Made by a program: the position numbers and the translations under genes | Part shown: positions 1 to 6,557 of the stretch, piece after piece | Layout of the letters: each line of letters opens with the position of its first letter | Numbering within the stretch: the first letter of the stretch is position 1 | Notes under the pieces: generated by a model | What the model saw: only the letters and a program-made list of their open reading frames with translations | What the model was told of the DNA's origin: nothing | The model's database searches: none | From: Methanolobus sp. UBA118 | GTDB lineage: Archaea > Halobacteriota > Methanosarcinia > Methanosarcinales > Methanosarcinaceae | Assembly (NCBI GenBank): GCA_002508635.1 | Contig: DACO01000133.1 | Location: 1 to 8,431, forward strand | Direction: 5' to 3' | Length of the DNA: 8,431 bases

Positions 1-2130
1 GGCAGGGATCTGGATTCGATCTATGCCCTGGCACATTTGTATGAGAGATTAAATGCATATTCCACCGCAGAACTGGTTGACACTCACTGTCCGGATGATA
101 CGATCAGTAAAAGATGTGAAAACTATCGCAGAGAACTACTGGATACCATCATAGAAAGTTCGGAATCTGACCCATTGAAAGCCTGTACAATTACGCAAAG
201 GTGTACAGAGCGATTCGGACTGAACAATAAGCTCTATGGGGAATACACGGAATGTGATAGCTGTCTGCTGGGATTCATCGATGTCCTGGAAGAAATGAAC
301 CATTACACAATGGATATCCGAAGAAAGTTAAATGCAGATATAACAGATCATGAAAAAACGGAATATGAACGATACCTGCGGTCCTATGTCAGGCCTCCCT
401 TCTCCACTTCAAGGATATATACGGAACCTCCCGAGAATACCGTTTTCCTTGAATGCTACGATATCAGTCACGGAGATGAGAGATCCCTACCTGTTTCCAT
501 CTACCAGCTAACAGACCGCCCCGAGAAAATGTACATCATAAACCCGGTGGAATATTTTCTGGAATCAGGTGACCTCGAAATCCTGGAAGCTGTCAGAAAG
601 AAGATGATCCGCCACCGTCCAAAGGACCTGCACTTCGCAAACCCTGCAAATTCAAGGAACTATTTCAGGTTGCTCGGAAAGCGTTTACTGGCAGAGGAAG
701 CCGAAATCAACAGAAGCAAACTCGAGCCCTCCAGATCGAAGCTCTACTCCGATATCCTGGTCAAGTACACAACAGGGCTGGGGATACTCGAGGACCTGCT
801 ATCGGATGATAGGATCACCGATGTGTATGTCAATGCCCCTGCGGACCGGAATCCCGTTCATGTTGTAATGGACGGCGAGGAGTGCATAAGTAACATCTTC
901 CTGTCACAGGAAGACATGGACTCCATGGTCTCCAGGTTGAGATCCATAAGCGGTCGCCCCTTCGGAGAAGCAACACCTGTACTGGAGATGTTCCTCAAAG
1001 ACTACGATGTACGAGTATCGGTGATAGGCGACCCTTTGAGTGCAAAGGGAATCGCATACGCTTTCAGGAAACATGCCAGCGATCCCTGGACACTGCCCAG
1101 GCTCATCAACACAGGATCCATATCCCCGCTTGCTGCGGGAATGCTGAGTTTTCTCATGGACGGGCAGGCATCCGTACTTGTCGCAGGTGGAGTCGGTGCC
1201 GGCAAGACATCGCTATTGAGTGCAATGCTACTTGAGATTCCCCAGAAATACAGGATACTTACCATCGAGGATACACCTGAGATACCCATAGAGGATCTGC
1301 AGGATCTTGGCTGGAAGGTGCAGGGACTCAACTCACAGTCGGCTATCGTCAAGTATGGTATTGAGATCGAACCATCCACGGCCCTGCGTGCTTCCCTGAG
1401 ACTTGGTAGCTCTTCCCTTGTTATGGGAGAGGTCAGGGGACCTGAGGTTGCGGTCCTGTATGAGGCAATGCAGGTTGGTGCTGCCGGCAATTCCGTTATC
1501 GGAACCATACACGGGTCCTCGGCCAGGTCGGTGTATGAAAGAATAGTACATACACTGGAAGTACCTCCCGCATCGTTCAAATCAACGGATGCGGTCATCG
1601 TATGCAGCAATACCCGCATTTCCGGGAGTATGAGCTCAAAACGCAGGGTCATTCAGATATCCGAAGTGAACAGGAGCTGGGATGAGGATGACATGGACAC
1701 CGTGTTTTCCGATATATTCAGATACGACGCCTCTGCGGATTCGCTGCTTCCTGAGGATATACTGGACAGGGGCCAGTCTGCCCTGATAGCAAAGATCGCG
1801 GACAAATGGGGGATCACCATAGACCAGGCATTGAGCCATATACGGTTGCGGGCAAAGATCAAAGGACTTCTGGCAGAATACGGAAAAACAGATCCTTTCT
1901 TTGTCAGGGCTTCCACTGTGAGCGCATGCAACAATATGTTCTGGCTGCTGATGGATGAAGAGGTATCCTTCAATGGCGAAGCCAACCTTCAGAAGGTGTA
2001 CGGCAGATGGCTGGACTGGTTCAGGGAATTTGCACTGGACAATTCTTCCCTTTCAAATGATACGTCTGAACAGGAGGCTCTGGCCAGGACCCAGGGAATA
2101 ATAGCAGGTGATCTTTCTGAGCAATGCTGA
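1..2130 (+). CDS. Type II/IV secretion (archaeal pilus-like) assembly ATPase, 5' partial
   Basis: Hexameric cytoplasmic ATPase of the VirB11/GspE/FlaI superfamily, expected to power assembly of a type IV pilus-like filament. The frame is open from base 1. A TTG at 37 exists but has no ribosome site, so the gene most likely starts upstream; 709 residues are visible (numbered here from base 1). Motifs: Walker A GGVGAGKT at 396-403, Asp box ILTIED at 419-424, Walker B VMGEVRG with Glu477, and His box VIGTIHG with His504. Before the core lies a roughly 240-residue N-terminal region with six cysteines in its first 88 residues (30, 39, 62, 68, 85, 88; the last two form CxxC). After the core come about 150 residues seen in archaeal relatives. 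It overlaps the following platform gene by 23 bases, as partner genes of these machines often do. The substrate filament is unknown because no pilin is in view. The family is certain; the exact machine is not. Confidence 0.93.
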   Translation, partial: GRDLDSIYALAHLYERLNAYSTAELVDTHCPDDTISKRCENYRRELLDTIIESSESDPLKACTITQRCTERFGLNNKLYGEYTECDSCLLGFIDVLEEMNHYTMDIRRKLNADITDHEKTEYERYLRSYVRPPFSTSRIYTEPPENTVFLECYDISHGDERSLPVSIYQLTDRPEKMYIINPVEYFLESGDLEILEAVRKKMIRHRPKDLHFANPANSRNYFRLLGKRLLAEEAEINRSKLEPSRSKLYSDILVKYTTGLGILEDLLSDDRITDVYVNAPADRNPVHVVMDGEECISNIFLSQEDMDSMVSRLRSISGRPFGEATPVLEMFLKDYDVRVSVIGDPLSAKGIAYAFRKHASDPWTLPRLINTGSISPLAAGMLSFLMDGQASVLVAGGVGAGKTSLLSAMLLEIPQKYRILTIEDTPEIPIEDLQDLGWKVQGLNSQSAIVKYGIEIEPSTALRASLRLGSSSLVMGEVRGPEVAVLYEAMQVGAAGNSVIGTIHGSSARSVYERIVHTLEVPPASFKSTDAVIVCSNTRISGSMSSKRRVIQISEVNRSWDEDDMDTVFSDIFRYDASADSLLPEDILDRGQSALIAKIADKWGITIDQALSHIRLRAKIKGLLAEYGKTDPFFVRASTVSACNNMFWLLMDEEVSFNGEANLQKVYGRWLDWFREFALDNSSLSNDTSEQEALARTQGIIAGDLSEQC

Positions 2131-4057
2131 GAACTGGTATTATAATGGCTGTAAGTATACTTTCAGTCATTTCAGCTGGCTTATACGGGACATTGCCGGT
2201 TTCAGAAGAAGATCGGAAAAAGCGGTAAGCGAAGAGTACAGGAACTCGATAATATACACAGGATTTGACCTTGAACCATATGAGACTGCCTTCTTTTCCT
2301 ACTTTGTTGCCGGTTCTATGCTGATATTGATACTCGCGATCGACTTTATCATATTCAGACTCATAAGCTTTGAATCCGCAACAATAAAAATAACCATTGT
2401 ACTGAGTTTATTGATCCCGATAATTGCACTGGTATATCTCAGTGAATACATCAAGATATACGCAAGGTGGATGAAGGTCAGCTCGCTTGGGGATATGCCC
2501 GAGATACTCAGCTATATGGTAATGTCCATGAAGATCGTGCCCAACATGGAAGTTGCCATACGCTTTGCTGCGGAACATTCCACAAGACCCCTGGCAAAGG
2601 ATCTGCGAAAGATGTTGTGGAACCTGCATGTCAGGGAATACAAGGGCATGGAAGATGCAATGATAGGATTTGCGGAGATATGGGGCAGGAACAGTGAGTA
2701 TTTCAAAAGATCGCTTCACCTGGTCAAGAGCTCAACAAGCGAGCCCGACGAGGCCCAGAGAATCATAACCCTGAACAGAGCACTTGATATAGTCCTGGAA
2801 AGTACGAAAAGGCTGATGGAAACATTTGCCTCGAAGCTCAAGAATCCTACATATATACTCTACTCGGTTTTTATCCTCATACCGCTTGCACTTGTAGCCC
2901 TGATGCCAGCCATAACCGTGGTCGGTATTCGCTTCGGGATAGGGACACTGGTGGCACTCTATAACATAATACTTCCTCTGCTCACTTTCGGATATGCCGA
3001 ATATATACTGCTGCAAAGGCCGGCCACTTTTGTTCCCCAGAGCATACCGGACAGCCATCCGGAACTCAGGCACATAAGAAAGAAAAAGACACTTGCCATG
3101 ATCATTTCAATCTGCATGGGTATACTCATAGCATCTTCCGGGTATCTCTGGAACTTAATCGGAAATCCCGGCAATATCATAAGCACGGCAACACTTGAAG
3201 GAATCCTGCCATCAGGTCTGCTGGTAATACTGGGTTTTGTTTTTGCGGTCTCATTTTACCTGAATACGAGTTACATGCCATACAAGAAGATAAGGGATGA
3301 GATCAGGAGAATGGAAGCAGAGTTCTCTGATGCGCTTTTTGTTCTGGGAAGAAGGATATCCGAAGGAAGGGCAACAGAAGACGCCTTCATACATGCTGCC
3401 AGCACGATGAAAGGTTCTGAGATAGCAACGGCATTTGAAAGGATTTCCCTGAACCTCATTAGTGTACGAGCAGACATACTCACTGCCATATTCGATGACG
3501 AAATCGGTGCCTTCAGGGATATCTACTCGGATCGAATACGAACTACCATGATGCTCTTTGTGGAGAGCGCTCACAAGAGCCATGAGGCTGCCGGTGTTGC
3601 CGTGGTCAAGCTTGCAGACCACCTGAAGGAACTCCAGGACGTGGAGCTGAACATCAAGCAATCACTCTATGATATGACATCCACGATGAGGTCCACGGCA
3701 GCTATATTCGCACCGCTTATCGCAGGTGTTACAATAGCTCTCTCTGAAGTTATCACAAAGATACTCCAGAACATCTCGAACAGCATCTCGCGTCTTCCTG
3801 CTGACATGATACCAGGATCTGCTCAGATCTCACCTGCAAACCTTGAACAATCCATCCCTTCGGACCTGTTCATGCTCTCGATCGGTGTGTACCTGATATT
3901 GATCACGGTCATACTTACCCGCTTTGCAGGGACCATCGAGTATGGAGGCGACAGGGCCCAGTTAATGTACGATCTCGGACAGGTACTTCCCATCTCTGCC
4001 ATTGTTTTCACGCTATCCACTGTGGTGTCAAGAATAATATTCAGAGGACTTGTGTGA
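2108..4057 (+). CDS. TadC/FlaJ-like (type II secretion F family) membrane platform protein
   Basis: Polytopic membrane protein expected to form the inner-membrane platform on which the preceding ATPase acts. It has 649 residues if begun at GTG 2108. About nine hydrophobic spans are visible near residues 62-88, 92-114, 248-272, 276-300, 328-350, 364-386, 528-550, 586-608 and 625-646. Two cytoplasmic GspF-type helical domains (roughly 125-245 and 395-525) each begin with a recognisable stretch, GDMPEILSYMVMSMK near 128 and EFSDALFVLGRRISEG near 405. This tandem arrangement is typical of archaeal FlaJ/TadC proteins. The start is weakly supported: a poor AGGGA site lies 10 bases before GTG 2108, and no ATG occurs in frame until residue 71. 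The GTG itself lies inside GGTGATC, which would better serve an out-of-frame ATG at 2124 (see findings). Translation is probably coupled to the ATPase gene. Confidence 0.9.
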   Translation: MIFLSNAENWYYNGCKYTFSHFSWLIRDIAGFRRRSEKAVSEEYRNSIIYTGFDLEPYETAFFSYFVAGSMLILILAIDFIIFRLISFESATIKITIVLSLLIPIIALVYLSEYIKIYARWMKVSSLGDMPEILSYMVMSMKIVPNMEVAIRFAAEHSTRPLAKDLRKMLWNLHVREYKGMEDAMIGFAEIWGRNSEYFKRSLHLVKSSTSEPDEAQRIITLNRALDIVLESTKRLMETFASKLKNPTYILYSVFILIPLALVALMPAITVVGIRFGIGTLVALYNIILPLLTFGYAEYILLQRPATFVPQSIPDSHPELRHIRKKKTLAMIISICMGILIASSGYLWNLIGNPGNIISTATLEGILPSGLLVILGFVFAVSFYLNTSYMPYKKIRDEIRRMEAEFSDALFVLGRRISEGRATEDAFIHAASTMKGSEIATAFERISLNLISVRADILTAIFDDEIGAFRDIYSDRIRTTMMLFVESAHKSHEAAGVAVVKLADHLKELQDVELNIKQSLYDMTSTMRSTAAIFAPLIAGVTIALSEVITKILQNISNSISRLPADMIPGSAQISPANLEQSIPSDLFMLSIGVYLILITVILTRFAGTIEYGGDRAQLMYDLGQVLPISAIVFTLSTVVSRIIFRGLV

Positions 4058-4079
4058 TATTGGAATCACCTTCCGCAAG

Positions 4080-4114
4080 CTTAAATATTCAATAGCCTCT
4101 ATTTTAAAAGGGAG
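4080..4114 (+). promoter_or_regulatory. TATA box and ribosome site of the flavin reductase gene
   Basis: CTTAAATA at 4080-4087 fits an archaeal TATA box, predicting transcription from about 4106-4112. GGGAG at 4110-4114 lies 8 bases before ATG 4123, an ideal spacing. The leader would be very short. The 65-base gap after the platform gene and this promoter suggest a separate transcript. Confidence 0.55.
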
Positions 4115-4122
4115 TTACATTC

Positions 4123-4695
4123 ATGAAACAATCAATAGGAGCTAAACCACTTGCATTTCCGGCCCCTGCATGGGTGATCGGTACGTATGATATGTTCGGA
4201 AAACCTGACGCTGCAACCGTCGCGTGGGGAGGGATCACATGTTCCAATCCTCCTTGCATCGGCATATCGCTGAGGGAGGCAACCCAGAGTTACAAGAATA
4301 TCATGGAAAAAGAGGCCTTTACCGTTAATATACCCTCTGAAAAGTATGCAAGGGAAACTGATTACTTTGGAATGGCAAGCGGTAAGGACGAGGATAAATT
4401 CAAAGTCAGCGGACTCACACCCGTAAAAAGTGACAATATATACGCACCGTACATCGAAGAATTCCCCCTGATACTGGAGTGCAAACTCATCCATAGTTTT
4501 GAGATCGGACTTCACACCCAGTTCATCGGGGAAATAGTCGACATCAAGGCAGATGAATCAGTACTTAACAAAGGGACACCTGACATTGAAAAGGTCAAAC
4601 CTGTAGTATTTGCACCTGAGACCAGAAACTACCATGCCATAGGAAAAGTACTTGGAAAAGCATTCTCAATCGGAAGAGAGATTAGCAAGAAGTGA
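4123..4695 (+). CDS. Flavin reductase family (flavoredoxin-like) FMN-binding protein
   Basis: A 190-residue single-domain protein of the flavin reductase-like, FMN-binding split-barrel family. Members either reduce flavins with NAD(P)H or carry FMN as an electron-transfer protein (flavoredoxin). The sequence shows the family pattern: an N-terminal AWVIGTYD strand (16-23), CSNPPCIGISLREATQSYKN (40-59) contacting flavin, FTVNIPSE (66-73), DYFGMASGKDEDKF (80-93), FIGEIVDIKADE (134-145), and a C-terminal YHAIGK (170-175). Length and motif order are complete, with no truncation. The ATG start follows a good ribosome site. The donor and acceptor cannot be read from sequence; in methanogens reduced ferredoxin or F420 systems are possible partners. 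It converges with the ferredoxin gene 10 bases away, and both stop codons lie in one hairpin. Confidence 0.88.
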   Translation: MKQSIGAKPLAFPAPAWVIGTYDMFGKPDAATVAWGGITCSNPPCIGISLREATQSYKNIMEKEAFTVNIPSEKYARETDYFGMASGKDEDKFKVSGLTPVKSDNIYAPYIEEFPLILECKLIHSFEIGLHTQFIGEIVDIKADESVLNKGTPDIEKVKPVVFAPETRNYHAIGKVLGKAFSIGREISKK

Positions 4696-4710
4696 GCTGG
4701 AATGCTCACT
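4691..4710. terminator. Hairpin spanning both convergent stop codons
   Basis: A perfect 7-bp inverted repeat, AGTGAGC (4691-4697) and GCTCACT (4704-4710), with loop TGGAAT. The TGA of the flavin reductase gene (4693-4695) and that of the ferredoxin gene (4708-4706, minus) sit at equivalent places in the two arms. There is no T-run on either side, so an intrinsic terminator role is uncertain; it may instead stabilise the 3' ends. Confidence 0.45.
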
Positions 4711-4891
4711 CGATATAAACCAGGGCCTTGTTGGGACAGGTCCTGACACATTCCATACATACGGTACACAGATCATAGTTCACACGAATCACACCATCTA
4801 CCCTGTAAAGAGCATCATGCGGACAGATATTATTACATTTCCCGCATTTCCTGCAGCCTATCACTGCTATCTGGCCTTCTATTTCTTTCAT
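4706..4891 (-). CDS. Small 2[4Fe-4S] ferredoxin
   Basis: A 61-residue clostridial-type ferredoxin, a soluble low-potential electron carrier. Two complete CxxCxxCxxxCP motifs are visible: Cys13/16/19/23 (CRKCGKCNNICP) and Cys42/45/48/52 (CTVCMECVRTCP). All eight cluster ligands are therefore present, with the usual spacer of about 20 residues. The ATG at 4891 gives the typical short N-terminal strand (MKEIEGQIAV). No Shine-Dalgarno is visible before it. The likely TATA (AATTTAAT, minus, about 4926-4919) would put transcription a few bases from the ATG, so the mRNA may be nearly leaderless. It is divergent from the radical SAM gene and shares an 8-base promoter-flanking motif with it, suggesting that it donates electrons to that enzyme; this last point is inference. 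Confidence 0.92.
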   Translation of the reverse strand: MKEIEGQIAVIGCRKCGKCNNICPHDALYRVDGVIRVNYDLCTVCMECVRTCPNKALVYIE

Positions 4892-4911
4892 TGGATAACC
4901 AGAAGATATTA

Positions 4912-4966
4912 TTTTACATTAAATTGTTGTAAGGGGATTTTTACCAAGCCTTATATACATGTAAAA
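4912..4966. promoter_or_regulatory. Divergent promoter region with mirrored TATA/ATGTAAAA units
   Basis: On the plus strand TTATATAC (4951-4958) is followed at once by ATGTAAAA (4959-4966). On the minus strand a TATA-like AATTTAAT (about 4926-4919) runs into the identical ATGTAAAA (4919-4912). The two 8-mers form an inverted repeat with a 39-bp spacer. TTACA-N9-TGTAA (4914-4932) is a further small inverted repeat. Position between TATA and start is typical of archaeal repressor sites. The TATA assignment is firm for the radical SAM gene and weaker for the ferredoxin. Confidence 0.5.
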
Positions 4967-4980
4967 GCTAGATTGCGCCA

Positions 4981-6036
4981 ATGAGTGAAGCGAAGCAGAG
5001 TGAGACAGGTTCTTTTCATACATTCCTGCCCGAGGGCTGTAAATTATGCCATATCGGAGCCAAGATGGTGCTTTTTGTTACAGGGATATGTCCAAGAGAT
5101 TGCTTTTATTGTCCAGTGTCCATAGAGAGGAGAAATGAAGTACTGTATGCCAATGAAAGACCTGTGAGCTCCGACAGGGATATTATCGAAGAAGCAAGGC
5201 AGATGGATGCGCTTGGCACGGGAATAACCGGAGGAGAGCCACTACTCAGGCTTGAAAATGTTCTTCACTACATAGAATTGCTTAAATCTGAGTTCGGAAA
5301 AGAGCATCATATCCACCTCTACACTTCACTGGCCCCTGAAAAGGAAACCATAGAAAAACTTGCTGAAGCCGGTTTGGATGAGATTAGGTTTCACCCACCT
5401 GTTGATATGTGGGGTGAGATCCGGAAAAGCAAGTACTCAAGATCGATAGCTCATTCAAAAGAACAGGGGCTTGATGTCGGGATCGAGATTCCTGCAATTG
5501 ACGGGATTGAAAAGGTAGCAGAATTTGCTAAAGAATGTGACTGTTTCCTTAATTTAAATGAGCTGGAGTTCTCGGACTCCAATGCTGAAAAAATGAAAAA
5601 TAAGGGTTTTGTACTTGAAAGCGACCTGTCCAATGCTGTTGATGGCTCCCGTGAGATTGCAAACAGAATTGTTCCTATTGCGGGTAAAACGCATTTCTGT
5701 TCATCAACTTACAAGGATGCTGTTCAACTAAGGGAGCGTCTGATACGTATCGCCCGGAATGTGGCAAGGGACTTTGATGAGATCACCGATGACGGCACTA
5801 TTATTTACGGCGAGATCACCTGCCTGAATGATAGCTGCAGGGAAAATGTGAGACAGTATTTTATGGAAGAGGAAGTTCCAGAAGATATGTCAGAAATTAC
5901 AGAATCCGGGTTGCAGACAGCGTGGTGGATACTGGAAGAGCTGGCGGACATGATCAGGGAAAATACTGATGAGATGTTCATAGTGGAAAGATATCCTTTT
6001 GAAAAGGGATTAATTGTTGAAAAGATACCTGTTTGA
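4981..6036 (+). CDS. Radical SAM protein, COG2108-like, function unknown
   Basis: A 351-residue radical SAM enzyme: it binds a [4Fe-4S] cluster and S-adenosylmethionine and generates a 5'-deoxyadenosyl radical. The cluster motif CPRDCFYC is at Cys37/41/44 (CxxxCxxC), and GGEP, the SAM-contacting motif, is at 84-87. Strand/helix repeats with HIHLYTS (110-116) and DEIRFHPP (133-140) fit a partial TIM barrel. It resembles the archaeal COG2108 group, described as related to pyruvate formate-lyase activating enzymes; no substrate is known to me. Extra cysteines occur at 20 and 23 (CKLC), 186 and 188, 240, 281 and 286, so an auxiliary metal site is possible. ATG 4981 lies about 25-30 bases after TTATATAC with no Shine-Dalgarno, fitting a leaderless mRNA. 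A ferredoxin gene is divergent upstream. Confidence 0.87.
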   Translation: MSEAKQSETGSFHTFLPEGCKLCHIGAKMVLFVTGICPRDCFYCPVSIERRNEVLYANERPVSSDRDIIEEARQMDALGTGITGGEPLLRLENVLHYIELLKSEFGKEHHIHLYTSLAPEKETIEKLAEAGLDEIRFHPPVDMWGEIRKSKYSRSIAHSKEQGLDVGIEIPAIDGIEKVAEFAKECDCFLNLNELEFSDSNAEKMKNKGFVLESDLSNAVDGSREIANRIVPIAGKTHFCSSTYKDAVQLRERLIRIARNVARDFDEITDDGTIIYGEITCLNDSCRENVRQYFMEEEVPEDMSEITESGLQTAWWILEELADMIRENTDEMFIVERYPFEKGLIVEKIPV

Positions 6037-6115
6037 AAGCTAAATTATATATGTTAGAATGAGATAAGTAGAACGATTTTCGTTGCCTTGCGGTTTACGA
6101 TTACAAGTACAATAG

Positions 6116-6152
6116 TTTTATAAGATAAAATAACATATAAAAAAAAGAGGTG
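6116..6152 (+). promoter_or_regulatory. TATA box and GAGGTG site of the DUF2551-like gene
   Basis: TTTTATAAG at 6116-6124 is a good archaeal TATA box, predicting transcription from about 6144-6148. GAGGTG (6147-6152) then lies at the very 5' end of the mRNA. It either contains the GTG start codon at 6150 (nearly leaderless) or acts as a ribosome site for a CTG at 6159, 6 bases downstream. Confidence 0.5.
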
Positions 6153-6461
6153 TTTGTACTGGAAACGATAGAAGAGCGAGTAAGGGACAGGCTCATAAAA
6201 TATCTTAGTCGCGATGACACAGGCATACGTAAAGTAGTTCTTAAATTATTCCTAAAAGGTGGTAAATTCACTACAGGTGACGTTTACGAACATCTCCACA
6301 ATGCAGATTTTGATGTCAGTTACAGAGGAGTTTCAGCAATGGTAGGACTTATGAACACCAGGCTTGGAATACTCAGCATTGATGTTACCGGCGATCATAA
6401 CATATACCTGTTGAAGGAAGATTACAGAGATATAGTTAAATCTGTTCTAGAGAATTACTGA
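6150..6461 (+). CDS. DUF2551-like archaeal winged-helix-like protein
   Basis: A 103-residue soluble protein that I associate with the archaeal DUF2551 family of unknown function; this is recall, not a search. Residues 22-76 read like a winged helix: a helix over RKVVLKLFLKGGKF, then TTGDVYEHLHN (41-51) and a putative recognition helix VSYRGVSAMVGLMNTRLGIL (56-75). This resembles the layout of Fur-type DNA-binding domains, but there are no Cys/His metal ligands of the Fur type, and only one His pair region (48-50, 83). A role as a DNA-binding regulator is therefore inference. GTG 6150 is used as start, but it lies inside GAGGTG, and CTG 6159 is a credible alternative that would remove three residues. 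The gene has its own TATA box and is 96 bases before uppS. Confidence 0.8.
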   Translation: MFVLETIEERVRDRLIKYLSRDDTGIRKVVLKLFLKGGKFTTGDVYEHLHNADFDVSYRGVSAMVGLMNTRLGILSIDVTGDHNIYLLKEDYRDIVKSVLENY

Positions 6462-6493
6462 TCACTAAGAATCCCGTTATCATTATAGATGCA

Positions 6494-6549
6494 CTTATAA
6501 AAAACGTAAGAATTCCCATTGATTAGCAGCCAATCGAAAATATGTGGTG
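6494..6549 (+). promoter_or_regulatory. uppS promoter and ribosome site
   Basis: CTTATAAAA (6494-6502) fits a TATA box, predicting transcription near 6524 and a leader of about 35 bases. GGTG (6546-6549) lies 8 bases before TTG 6558 and decides that start. The box is flanked by two imperfect copies of a TAAGAAT(T)CCC-type sequence at 6466 and 6507. Confidence 0.5.
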
Positions 6550-6557
6550 TTTAAATA

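Noticed and set aside
37..39. TTG as the true start of the ATPase gene
   Set aside because: No ribosome site precedes it, and the frame stays open with protein-like sequence to base 1, so the gene is cut by the window edge.
1002..1652. 216-codon open frame on the minus strand
   Set aside because: It is fully antisense to the ATPase core that carries the Walker and His motifs; it has no ribosome site and no recognisable domain.
3251..3661. 136-codon minus-strand open frame
   Set aside because: It is antisense to the second GspF domain of the platform gene, and its composition looks like a frame shadow.
4652..4984. 110-codon plus-strand open frame over the ferredoxin gene
   Set aside because: It overlaps the end of the flavin reductase and is antisense to a ferredoxin with all eight cluster cysteines, so the ferredoxin is the real gene.
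6072..6084. Small hairpin AACGA-TTT-TCGTT in the gap after the radical SAM gene
   Set aside because: The stem is only 5 bp, AT-rich and without a following T-run; it is likely chance. No RNA gene is supported in 6037-6149.
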